Assembly: GCF_009765825.1 (NCBI RefSeq)
Contig: NZ_LMUR01000010.1
Span: forward strand, 366,472 to 430,471
Reading direction: 5' to 3'
DNA from: Granulicella sp. L60
GTDB taxonomy: Bacteria > Acidobacteriota > Terriglobia > Terriglobales > Acidobacteriaceae
DNA: 64,000 nucleotides
Position 1 is the first letter of the stretch. Every line of letters starts with the position of its first letter. The notes below the pieces were generated by a model. The model saw only the letters and a list, made by a program, of their open reading frames with translations, was not told the origin of the DNA and did no database searches. The translations under genes were made by a program, and so were the position numbers. Below are positions 17,010 through 24,410 of this stretch, in pieces.

Positions 17010-18500
17010 TTGCCAACCGCTGCCGAAGAACTCGACCTCTCCGCACTCCCCGCGCTCTGCGTTGACCTCGACGGCACCCTCGTCAAGTCGGACACCCTCC
17101 ACGACTCCGCCCTCGCCGTCGCCCGCCATCGCCCCATGGATATCCTCAAGATCCCCGGCTGGCTCCTCCAGGGCAAAGCAGCCCTCAAGCAGCACTTGGC
17201 CGCCATCGTCCAGCTCGACGTCGCCCACCTCCCCTACAACCGCGAGCTCCTCCAGTACCTCGAGCAGCAGCACGCCACCGGCCGCCCCATCTACCTCGCC
17301 ACCGCCGCCGATGCCGCCACCGCCCACCGCGTCGCCGCCCACCTCGGTATCTTCAGCGGAGTTCTCGCCTCCGACGGCCAGCTCAACCTCGCCGGCAAAA
17401 ACAAGCTCGCCGCCTTCCAGTCCCAGTTCGGCGACAACTTCTCCTACATCGGCAACGCCTCGCCCGACCTCACCCTCCTCCAGCACTGCCGTCAGCCCAT
17501 GGTGGCCAACCCCACCCCGGCCCTCAGCGCCGCCCTGCGCAAAGCCAACATCACCCCCGTCCGCAGCTTCGAAGAGCGTGTCTCTCCACTCCGCGCCTGG
17601 CCCAAAGCCATCCGCCTCCACCAGTGGGCCAAAAACGTCCTCATCTTCCTCCCCCTCCTGCTCGCCCACGCCTGGACCCCCGGTCTCCTCGCCGCATCCG
17701 CTCTCGCCTTCCTCAGCTTCGGCCTCTGCGCCTCCGCCACCTACATCGTCAACGACCTCCTCGACCTCGAAGCCGACCGCCAGCACCCCCGCAAACGCCG
17801 CCGTCCCTTCGCCTCCGGAGATCTCTCCGCCCTCTCCGGCATCCTCGTCGTCGCTCTCTTCCTCGTCTGCTCCCTCATCCTCGCCCTGCTCATCCCCGGA
17901 GCCATCACAGCCCTCTCACCAGCCTCCGCGCTCGCCCGCCCGCATCACTTCCTCGTCTGGCTGGGCATCTATCTCGTCACCACCCTCGCCTACTCGCTGC
18001 GTCTCAAACGCGCCGTCCTTGTTGACGTCATCGTCCTCTCCGGCCTCTACACCATCCGCATCCTCGCCGGCTCCGCCGCCACCGGAATCATCGCCTCCAC
18101 CTGGCTCGGCAGCTTCAGCATCTTCTTCTTCCTCTCCCTCGCCTTCGTCAAACGCTTCGCCGAACTCGAAAGTCTCCGCGAACGTGGCGGCGCCAGCGCA
18201 GGTGGCCGCGGCTATCACGTTGCCGACATCGAGCAGCTCCGCAGCTTCGGCTCCGCCAGCGGATACGCCTCCGTCGTCGTCCTCACCCTCTACATCTCCA
18301 ACCTCGACGCCGCCCAGCTCTACACCCACACCCAGCGCCTCTGGCTCCTCATCCCCGTCCTTCTCCTCTGGATCAGCCGCCTCTGGCTCCAGGCCTCCCG
18401 CGGCCAGCTCAACGAAGATCCCGTCGTCTACGCCATCACCGACCGCCGCAGCCTCTTCCTCGGAGTCCTAGTCCTCGCCATCGTCCTCTCCGCCCTCTAA
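17010..18500 (+). CDS. HAD phosphatase - UbiA prenyltransferase fusion
   Basis: A 496-residue two-domain membrane protein. Residues 10-190 form a HAD-superfamily hydrolase with the nucleophile motif DLDGTLVKSD; residues about 200-496 form a UbiA-family prenyltransferase with the motif NDLLDLEADRQHPRKRRRP for the polyprenyl diphosphate and Mg, and about 7-8 membrane helices. UbiA proteins attach a polyprenyl chain to an aromatic or sugar acceptor; members near this type act on polyprenyl phosphate in cell-envelope sugar pathways, but the acceptor here is not known. The start is TTG, chosen for the AAGGAAGG site 6 bases upstream. Coding strand is extremely C-rich. Confidence 0.82.
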   Translation: MPTAAEELDLSALPALCVDLDGTLVKSDTLHDSALAVARHRPMDILKIPGWLLQGKAALKQHLAAIVQLDVAHLPYNRELLQYLEQQHATGRPIYLATAADAATAHRVAAHLGIFSGVLASDGQLNLAGKNKLAAFQSQFGDNFSYIGNASPDLTLLQHCRQPMVANPTPALSAALRKANITPVRSFEERVSPLRAWPKAIRLHQWAKNVLIFLPLLLAHAWTPGLLAASALAFLSFGLCASATYIVNDLLDLEADRQHPRKRRRPFASGDLSALSGILVVALFLVCSLILALLIPGAITALSPASALARPHHFLVWLGIYLVTTLAYSLRLKRAVLVDVIVLSGLYTIRILAGSAATGIIASTWLGSFSIFFFLSLAFVKRFAELESLRERGGASAGGRGYHVADIEQLRSFGSASGYASVVVLTLYISNLDAAQLYTHTQRLWLLIPVLLLWISRLWLQASRGQLNEDPVVYAITDRRSLFLGVLVLAIVLSAL

Positions 18501-18593
18501 GCCGTTCCCAGCCGCAGGCCCCAAGTAGCTCTTTACGAACTACTTATATCTGACTCGCTAGCATGAATCTGTAGTCAGAAGGGAGGCATGCAA

Positions 18594-18998
18594 ATGCCCA
18601 ATGTGCATGGTATCGAGTTCCCGGCGAATCAGTCCGAACTCGTAAAGGATCTCGTTCGAGAGCTCCTCAAAGATGGAAGCTGCGCCGTATACGCGCTGCG
18701 CAACATGAAGCCAGACGGCGAAATCAGGATGGCGACCACCCCGCCCGCCCCTACCTCAAGAAGGGTCGGTGGAGTCTTCCTGCGAATCCGTCCCGGCGCC
18801 AAGGCCGCGATGATCGTTCGCCCGATGAACGCCAAGGCCGGTGAGCGTTTCACCACGGTCGCCAAGATCACCCAGGCCGAGACCCTGGATATGATCCGCG
18901 TCTGGCGAAAAGAGACCAGATCCCGTCCCTTCCTCATCGAGGCGTCCCTCTCCGCAACTCACACCGCTGGCACCGCCGTCTCCGGCAAAGCCAGCTAA
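18594..18998 (+). CDS. Hypothetical protein
   Basis: A 134-residue soluble protein, not recognised. No signal peptide, membrane segment or metal motif is seen; a basic central part (residues 40-70) is followed by an acidic/basic helix-like stretch. The second ATG (18594) is preferred because AAGGGAGG lies 7 bases upstream, while the ATG at 18588 is too close to it. It stands alone between the HAD-UbiA gene and pheS, followed by a hairpin at 19024-19058. Confidence 0.55.
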   Translation: MPNVHGIEFPANQSELVKDLVRELLKDGSCAVYALRNMKPDGEIRMATTPPAPTSRRVGGVFLRIRPGAKAAMIVRPMNAKAGERFTTVAKITQAETLDMIRVWRKETRSRPFLIEASLSATHTAGTAVSGKAS

Positions 18999-19023
18999 CA
19001 ACCTCAACCCAGCCCTCCCCCCA

Positions 19024-19058
19024 GACCTGGGTACCGAAGTACATCCGGCGCCCAGGTC
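19024..19058. terminator. Hairpin before pheS
   Basis: GACCTGGG at 19024-19031 pairs with CCCAGGTC at 19051-19058 across a 19-base loop, 26 bases after the stop of the unknown gene. No U-tract follows; it could be a terminator or a regulatory hairpin in the pheS leader. Confidence 0.35.
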
Positions 19059-19133
19059 AGACCCACCGTAGCCTCCCCCAAAAATCCTCCGCCCGAGCCC
19101 CTCGAACGTCGTTTCGTTTACCCTAGAAGACAA

Positions 19134-20246
19134 ATGACCGACGAAATCACAGCGTTGCAGCACTTCGACGACGCCTCCCTCGACGCCGCCTTCACCACCC
19201 TCGCCGACGAGGTCCGCACCACCGCCGCCGCAACCGCCAGCACCGACCCCGAGGCCTTCCGTCTCCACTGGCTCGGCCGCAAACAGGGCCGCCTCAAACT
19301 CATCAGCGAAGCCTGGCTGAAATCCGCCCCACCCGAAGCCAAAAAAGCCCTCGGCATCCGCTTCAACCAGCTCAAGCAGCAGATCGAAGCCACCCTCGAA
19401 GCCCCGGCATCCGCACCTGCAAAATCAGCAGTGCAGGGAATCGACATCACCCTCCCCGGCACCCTTCGCACCCCCGGCATCCCCCACCCCCTCCTCAAGA
19501 CCATGCACGAGATCGTCTCCGTCTTCCACCATCTCGGCTACAGCACCAACCTCGGCCCCCAGGTCGAGTCCGACTTCTACAACTTCGAAGCCCTCAACTT
19601 CCCCGAGAACCACCCCGCCCGCGACACCCAGGACACCCTCGTCATCGCCGCCCAGCAATCCCGCCCCTCGCGCGACCGCCTCCTCATGCGCACCCACACC
19701 TCGCCCGTGCAGATCCGCACCATGATCGCCAGCGCCCCGCCCATCCGCATCGTCATCCCCGGCAAGGTCCACCGCAACGACGCCGCCGACGCCACCCACT
19801 CCCCCATCTTCCACCAGATCGAGGGCCTCTGCGTCGACACCAACATCACCTTCTCTGATCTCAAGGGAACCCTCGACCACGCCATGAAGGCCCTCTTCGG
19901 CAGCGACGTCAAAACCCGCTTCTTCCCTAGCTTCTTCCCCTTCACCGAACCATCGGCGGACGTTCAAATCTCCTGCATCTTCTGCGGAGGCAAGGGCTGC
20001 CGCAAGTGCAAACACTCCGGCTGGATCGAACTCCTAGGATGCGGCATGGTCGACCCTGCCGTCTTCGCCGCAGTCACCGCCGAACGCCGCAAGCTAGACC
20101 CCGCCGACGACGCCCACAACCCCGAAAAGATCACTGGCTTCGCCTTCGGCATGGGCGTCGAACGCATCGCCATGATCCAGCACGGCATCTCCGACATCGG
20201 CTACTTCTACTCCGGCGACATGCGCTTCTTAGAACAATTCGCCTAG
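19134..20246 (+). CDS. pheS: Phenylalanine-tRNA ligase alpha subunit
   Basis: A 370-residue class II aminoacyl-tRNA synthetase subunit that charges tRNA-Phe as an alpha2-beta2 enzyme with PheT. An N-terminal coiled coil (1-100) is followed by the catalytic core. Motif 2 is at about VHRNDAADATHSPIFHQIEG and motif 3 at FAFGMGVERIAMIQHGI. A Cys-rich loop CIFCGGKGCRKCKHSGW at about residues 281-297 is seen in many bacterial PheS. Length is usual. pheT lies 4.2 kb downstream, separated by six unrelated genes, instead of adjacent. It is followed immediately by a copy of the palindromic repeat element. Confidence 0.97.
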   Translation: MTDEITALQHFDDASLDAAFTTLADEVRTTAAATASTDPEAFRLHWLGRKQGRLKLISEAWLKSAPPEAKKALGIRFNQLKQQIEATLEAPASAPAKSAVQGIDITLPGTLRTPGIPHPLLKTMHEIVSVFHHLGYSTNLGPQVESDFYNFEALNFPENHPARDTQDTLVIAAQQSRPSRDRLLMRTHTSPVQIRTMIASAPPIRIVIPGKVHRNDAADATHSPIFHQIEGLCVDTNITFSDLKGTLDHAMKALFGSDVKTRFFPSFFPFTEPSADVQISCIFCGGKGCRKCKHSGWIELLGCGMVDPAVFAAVTAERRKLDPADDAHNPEKITGFAFGMGVERIAMIQHGISDIGYFYSGDMRFLEQFA

Positions 20247-20250
20247 AAAG

Positions 20251-20412
20251 CGCCTGCGCAGCGGGCGATCACTTCGTGATTTCTATACCGCGTCGCGCAG
20301 TCCTCCCGATGGTCGGCACAAAGATTCAGGCGACCATCGGGAGCAGCACCCAAAGGGATATACAAATCACGAAGTGATCGCCGCCCGCGCAGGGCGACCG
20401 GCCGTCAGGCCA
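20251..20412. repeat. Palindromic intergenic element, copy 1 (full)
   Basis: The left arm holds GATCACTTCGTGATTTCTAT and the right arm (about 20358-20400) its imperfect complement. Between them lies an inner hairpin, CTCCCGATGGTCG paired with CGACCATCGGGAG, with loop CACAAAGATTCAG. It starts 5 bases after the pheS stop and ends next to the stop of the convergent DoxX gene. Confidence 0.85.
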
Positions 20413-20415
20413 TAT

Positions 20416-20799
20416 CTAAACCGCAACCCGCTGCGCAAACACCCCAGCAAACGCGCTCCGCACTCCGGCAAACACAATCAGCCAAAGCACCGTGGCAAAC
20501 AGCGCGATCGGCAGACCCTCCGGAGCCATGAACGAGTGAAATAGCACAATGTTCACCAGCACCGGACCAAGCAACAGCAGCGCCAGCGGAATATACCGTC
20601 CCGCCAGCAGCAGCGCTCCGCCCACTATCTGCAGCAGAAACACCACCACCAGGTAATGCGACACAAACAACGCACCCATATACTGCCCCGCCAAACCCGT
20701 CGGCGGAGGCATCGGGATGAAGTGAAGAAACCCATTCAGGCCGAAGACCAGAAACAGCAGTCCCAGCAGGACACGCGCTACCAATACCGCAATCTTCAT
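20416..20799 (-). CDS. DoxX-family membrane protein
   Basis: A 127-residue integral membrane protein with four hydrophobic segments (about 4-22, 47-65, 68-90 and 98-118). The N-terminal RVLLGLLFLVFGLNGFLHF and the GGALLLAGRYIPLALLLLGP pattern are typical of the DoxX/SURF4-like family, whose members are often near redox enzymes. GGAGGAGG precedes the ATG. It follows the azoreductase gene by 27 bases on the same strand, so the two probably form an operon under the TetR regulator at 21585. Confidence 0.82.
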   Translation of the reverse strand: MKIAVLVARVLLGLLFLVFGLNGFLHFIPMPPPTGLAGQYMGALFVSHYLVVVFLLQIVGGALLLAGRYIPLALLLLGPVLVNIVLFHSFMAPEGLPIALFATVLWLIVFAGVRSAFAGVFAQRVAV

Positions 20800-20826
20800 A
20801 GAGCCTCCTCCTTCATCCCTCAGTGC

Positions 20827-21447
20827 TTACGCTGCCACGCTGCGAATCTGCTCCAGGGTCGGCTTCAGGAACGTATCCCGATCCACCGTGCCCATCATCA
20901 CCTGCGCCGCGCCGCCAGCCGCAACAAAGGTCACATCGGTCACCCCGATGAATCCCAGGATCGTCTTCAGGTACGGCTCAACAAAGTTATATGCCGCCAT
21001 CGGAGTACCGGCTTCGTACACGCCTCCACTCGCAATCAGAACCGTAGCCTTCTTTCCCTTCAGAAGACCCTCCGGCCCGTTCGCGCCATAGCTGAACGTC
21101 CGTCCGCGGCGCGCCACCTGGTCGATCCAGAGCTTCAGCGTCGCAGGGATCGAGAAGTTATGCATCGCCACGCCCAGCACATACTCGTCTGCGCTCTCCA
21201 ACTCGCCGATCAGTTCTTCGGAGTTGGCAAGCGCTGCCGTCTGCTCCGGCGTACGCGCATCGTCAGGGGTAAATCCAGCAAAGATCCACGTCGCATCCAG
21301 CGGCTTCGACGCATGCGCCGCCACATCGCGATAGATCACCTCGCCGCCCGGATGAGCAGCCTTCCATGTCGTGACGAACTCGCGCGTCAACTCGCGGCTA
21401 ATAGAGGCTTCTAACGGGCTCGAATCCAGATGCAGTAACTTCGCCAT
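20827..21447 (-). CDS. azoR: FMN-dependent NADH-azoreductase
   Basis: A 206-residue flavodoxin-fold quinone/azo reductase (AzoR family). It uses NADH and FMN for two-electron reduction of quinones or azo compounds, usually as a cytoplasmic dimer. Visible family features are the N-terminal HLDSSPLEASISRELT phosphate-binding loop, the HNFSIPATLKLWIDQVARRGRTF segment that contacts FMN and the dimer, and the ASGGVY loop. Length is usual. AAGGAG lies 8 bases before the ATG. It is divergent from the TetR gene, with the shared region 21448-21584 carrying operator-like repeats. Confidence 0.93.
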   Translation of the reverse strand: MAKLLHLDSSPLEASISRELTREFVTTWKAAHPGGEVIYRDVAAHASKPLDATWIFAGFTPDDARTPEQTAALANSEELIGELESADEYVLGVAMHNFSIPATLKLWIDQVARRGRTFSYGANGPEGLLKGKKATVLIASGGVYEAGTPMAAYNFVEPYLKTILGFIGVTDVTFVAAGGAAQVMMGTVDRDTFLKPTLEQIRSVAA

Positions 21448-21502
21448 AGTCCAATCTCCTTATCGACGTGTGCCGCTTAGGCAACACAAGTCGTATAGCT
21501 TA

Positions 21503-21515
21503 GACGACAGTCGTC
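21503..21515. promoter_or_regulatory. Palindromic operator candidate between azoR and tetR
   Basis: GACGAC-A-GTCGTC is a perfect 6+1+6 palindrome located 56 bases from the azoR start and 70 from the regulator start. Position and symmetry fit a TetR-family operator. Confidence 0.45.
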
Positions 21516-21549
21516 GTTTTAGAGATTCTTTTTCTGGATTCTTTTCCCG

Positions 21550-21584
21550 TTTGATAACCTCTATTTGATAACCTCTAATAGAGG
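21550..21584 (+). promoter_or_regulatory. Two 14-bp tandem repeats and a palindrome abutting the regulator start
   Basis: TTTGATAACCTCTA occurs twice back to back (21550-21563, 21564-21577). The end of the second copy forms CCTCTA-A-TAGAGG (21572-21584), a perfect palindrome that covers the ribosome site and touches the ATG at 21585. It could be an autoregulatory operator or a hairpin that hides the ribosome site. Confidence 0.45.
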
Positions 21585-22211
21585 ATGCCCGTGCCGATCT
21601 CAGACTGCGAAGTACGCGATCCACGCATCCGGCGCACCCGCCAGCTCCTCCAGGGAGCGCTCTCCAGCCTCATGCAAACAAAGGCCTTCGACGAAATCTC
21701 CGTTCAGGACATCGCCGAAGCCGCCACCGTCAACCGCGCCACCTTCTACGACCACTATACCGACAAGTTCTCTCTCCTCGAGGCCCTCGTCGGCGGAGGC
21801 TTCCACAAACTCCTCCACGAGCGCAACGTCCTCTTCGACGGAACCTGCCCCTCTGCCGCCGGCGCCATCATCCTCGCCGCCTGCGACTACCTCACCCAAA
21901 ATCACGCCGACTCCTCCGCCTGCGGCCGCCAGAACGCCTTCCAGCCCCTCGTCGATGCGGCCATGATCTCTGCCATCCACCGCGTCCTCGCCCGCGGCAT
22001 CAAGGACATCGAACCCACCCCCGTCGTCTCGGCCGACATGATCGCCACCACCGCCAGCTGGGCCATCTACGGCGCCGTCAAACAGTGGTTCAACACCCCC
22101 AACCACCCACCCGCCGAAGCGATCGTCCCCTCCGTCCTGCAGCTCATCCTGCCCATCCTGCAGCAGTCGCATCCCTACGCAGTCCCACACGAAGCAGACC
22201 GGGTAGCATAG
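21585..22211 (+). CDS. TetR/AcrR-family transcriptional regulator
   Basis: A 208-residue repressor. The N-terminal HTH covers about residues 12-60, with RIRRTRQLLQGALSSLM and the recognition region DIAEAATVNRATFYDHYTDK; the C-terminal part (60-208) is the ligand/dimer domain and is not assignable to a ligand. It is divergent from azoR-doxX, which it presumably controls in response to quinone or electrophile stress. The ATG overlaps a small palindrome with GAGG directly adjacent, so spacing is short and a start a few codons downstream (GTG, codon 3) is possible. A partial palindromic element begins right after the stop. Confidence 0.88.
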   Translation: MPVPISDCEVRDPRIRRTRQLLQGALSSLMQTKAFDEISVQDIAEAATVNRATFYDHYTDKFSLLEALVGGGFHKLLHERNVLFDGTCPSAAGAIILAACDYLTQNHADSSACGRQNAFQPLVDAAMISAIHRVLARGIKDIEPTPVVSADMIATTASWAIYGAVKQWFNTPNHPPAEAIVPSVLQLILPILQQSHPYAVPHEADRVA

Positions 22212-22212
22212 C

Positions 22213-22326
22213 CCTCCCTATCGTCATCACAAAGATTCAAGCGACCAACGGGAGCCCCACCCAAAGGGGTATACAAGTCACGAAGTGACCGCTCTCCGCG
22301 TAGGAGCCCGGCTGGCAGGCCACATC
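22213..22326. repeat. Palindromic intergenic element, copy 2 (right part only)
   Basis: It matches copy 1 from its inner hairpin onward (CACAAAGATTCAAGCGACCA, then GGTATACAAGTCACGAAGTG, then GGCAGGCCAC). The outer left arm is missing and the element abuts the TetR stop codon. It ends 3 bases before the convergent gene. Confidence 0.75.
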
Positions 22327-22328
22327 CG

Positions 22329-22685
22329 TCAAACCCGCTTACTCACCGCACTCCCCACAAACCCAAACAACAGATGCAGCACCGCCAGCGCCAGCGCCCC
22401 CAGAAAAGCCGCCTTGAACGTCGTCACGGCAAACCCCGGCACAAACTTACTCGAAAACCACAACACCACCGCATTGATCACCAGGAAAAACAGCCCAAAG
22501 CTGATAATCCCCAGCGGCAGCGCAATCACCTTCAGAAACAGCCCCAGCGTCGCGTTGAACAATCCAATCACCACCACCGCAATCAGCGCCGACACCACAT
22601 TGCTCACGTCGAACCCTTGCACAAAGTGCGCCACCACCAGCAGCGCCACGGCATTCAAAATCCAGTGCAGCAGCAATCGAAACAT
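22329..22685 (-). CDS. Phage-holin-4_2-like membrane protein (PF04020 type)
   Basis: A 118-residue integral membrane protein with four hydrophobic helices (about 3-22, 29-53, 56-80 and 92-113) and the LFNATLGLFLKVIALPLGIISFGLFF pattern, in parts, of this conserved chromosomal family. Despite the name it is a common bacterial envelope protein of unknown role. The ATG at 22685 is chosen because AAAGG lies 8 bases upstream; an upstream TTG at 22691 is too close to it. Confidence 0.8.
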   Translation of the reverse strand: MFRLLLHWILNAVALLVVAHFVQGFDVSNVVSALIAVVVIGLFNATLGLFLKVIALPLGIISFGLFFLVINAVVLWFSSKFVPGFAVTTFKAAFLGALALAVLHLLFGFVGSAVSKRV

Positions 22686-22768
22686 AGCCAAACCTTTCAG
22701 GCTCTAAAGTGAACATCCAAATCGTCTCCCGAGCATAACCGATTGCCCGGCCCAATCCCGCACCAAAT

Positions 22769-23704
22769 CTACTTCTTCACCACCCCAATCGTCTTCATCC
22801 ACACATCCACCAGGTCCGGCCACCCCGTCACCGGAAGCTCCGTCCGCCGCAGCCCATATCCGTGCCCGCCCTTCGAGTACACGTGCAGCTCCGTCTCCAC
22901 CCCCGCCTTCTTCAGCGCCATAAAGTACTCCACCGCATTCTCCACATGCACCGGATCGTCCTCCGCCTGCACCAGGAACGTCGGCGGCGTCTCCTTCGTA
23001 ACCGGAATATCCGCCGTAAACTCCATCCCCTTCTCCTCAATCGCCAGGTACCCCGGATACACCACCACCGCAAAGTCCGGCCTGCAGCTCAGATCGTCCG
23101 CCGCATCCACCCGCGGATACAGCCTCGTCTCATAGTGCGTACTCACCGCCGCCGCCAGGTGCCCACCGGCAGAAAACCCCAGCACCCCCACCCGCTTCGG
23201 ATCGATCTTCCACTCCGCCGCATGCTCCCTCACCATCCCCACCGCCCGCTGCGCATCCTCCAGCGCCGCCGCCGACTTCGGATACGGCCCCGTTCCCGGA
23301 ACCCTGTACTTCACCAGCAGACACGCCACCCCTCGCGACGTCAGCCAGTCGCAAACCTCCGTCCCCTCCAGGTCGATCGCCAGAATGCTGTACCCGCCAC
23401 CCGGAAACACCACCACCCCCGCACCCGTACTCTTCCCCTTCGCCGGATACACCGTCAGCGTCGGCACCGACACATTCCCCAGCCGAATAATCGGCCTCCC
23501 CGCAATCGGCTTATCGGTCGCCTTAGCCTGATCCTCCTCCGGCCCCGTCGTCGTACTCGGCCCCGGAGCCGCACCCGGCCAAAGCGGCAACGTCGTCAGC
23601 CCCGCCGCCGGCTTCCACCCACCTTGCTGCGCCCCAGCCACACCGCAGACCATCCCCAGCAACACCATCATCCGCAATCCACGCATCCCGCACCACCCTC
23701 TCAA
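22769..23704 (-). CDS. Secreted alpha/beta hydrolase (acetyl esterase-like)
   Basis: A 311-residue esterase-type protein with a signal peptide (about residues 1-25, ending VAGAQ). The alpha/beta-hydrolase core has the oxyanion region VVFPGGGYSILA, the nucleophile elbow GFSAGG (Ser about 178), an acid in QAEDDPVHVENA and the catalytic His in KGGHGYGL. The sequence resembles BD-FAE/Axe-like deacetylases that remove acetyl or other acyl groups from plant polysaccharides; the substrate is inferred. An internal ATG (residue 7) could also serve as start. Probably periplasmic. Confidence 0.82.
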   Translation of the reverse strand: MRGWCGMRGLRMMVLLGMVCGVAGAQQGGWKPAAGLTTLPLWPGAAPGPSTTTGPEEDQAKATDKPIAGRPIIRLGNVSVPTLTVYPAKGKSTGAGVVVFPGGGYSILAIDLEGTEVCDWLTSRGVACLLVKYRVPGTGPYPKSAAALEDAQRAVGMVREHAAEWKIDPKRVGVLGFSAGGHLAAAVSTHYETRLYPRVDAADDLSCRPDFAVVVYPGYLAIEEKGMEFTADIPVTKETPPTFLVQAEDDPVHVENAVEYFMALKKAGVETELHVYSKGGHGYGLRRTELPVTGWPDLVDVWMKTIGVVKK

Positions 23705-23765
23705 ACCTGCAAGCCATCATCGCCGCACCACCCATCCCCATGCAAGCCAGCATCTTGCCAACCCA

Positions 23766-24272
23766 TTACTTCGCTGCCCCATGGTCATAGCTGATCACCC
23801 TTGTCAGCTTCCACGCCCCATCCTTGTACTGCCACAGCATAACGAACTTCGCCTCCCCAACCACCTCATGCTCCTGCATGCCCGGATGATAAAACCGATG
23901 CGTTCCCATCTCCATGGCCCCGTATCCATGCAGCGGATACACCTCCAGCGACCCAGCCACCAGCTCCCGCCTCAACTTCCCGCAGATATTGTTCCGAATG
24001 CTGTCCGTAAATTTCTTCTTCCCCACCGCAAGCCCGGTCTTGTCGTGATAAAACTCCAGGTCATCGGTCACCATCGCCCCAAGCTTATCGATGTCGCAGT
24101 TGTTATAAGCATCGAACAACTGCGTATCCAGCGACTGAACCGCCCGCGTCAACTCTTCCTGACTCTTAATGCTATCGAGCGAAGCCACACCCTGAGCACT
24201 CGCGAAAGTAACCCCACCCATCCACACAAAAGCTCCCACCAAAATCGCACGCACCAAAGATCGCATCCACAT
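23766..24272 (-). CDS. Secreted NTF2-like (DUF4440-type) protein
   Basis: A 168-residue protein with a signal peptide of about 26 residues (ending FASAQG) and a single SnoaL/NTF2-like domain: helix-rich start with DTQLFDAYNNCDIDKLGAM, then DDLEFYHDKTG and a beta-sheet ending WKLTRVISYDH. Such domains are ligand-binding or catalytic; the role here is unknown. The start is set at the ATG with GGAG 8 bases upstream, as the 39 codons further upstream lack a signal-like sequence. It is on the same strand as the esterase, 61 bases ahead of it. Confidence 0.75.
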   Translation of the reverse strand: MWMRSLVRAILVGAFVWMGGVTFASAQGVASLDSIKSQEELTRAVQSLDTQLFDAYNNCDIDKLGAMVTDDLEFYHDKTGLAVGKKKFTDSIRNNICGKLRRELVAGSLEVYPLHGYGAMEMGTHRFYHPGMQEHEVVGEAKFVMLWQYKDGAWKLTRVISYDHGAAK

Positions 24273-24410
24273 ATCGTCTCCACTCTCTCTTTCAACTTTA
24301 GGAACACCCCTCGATACGCAGACCTCCCACAAAATGTTCGCCCCACGCCTGAAGGCCATGCTTCTAGCCTCCGCCCCACCCCCAAACATTTAGACTAGAA
24401 ACCGTCCACC

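Noticed and set aside
16894-18471. 525-residue frame overlapping the HAD-UbiA gene
   Set aside because: Composition is almost only Ser, Pro, Ala and Thr, the shadow of a C-rich gene; the alternate frame has both catalytic motifs and a ribosome site.
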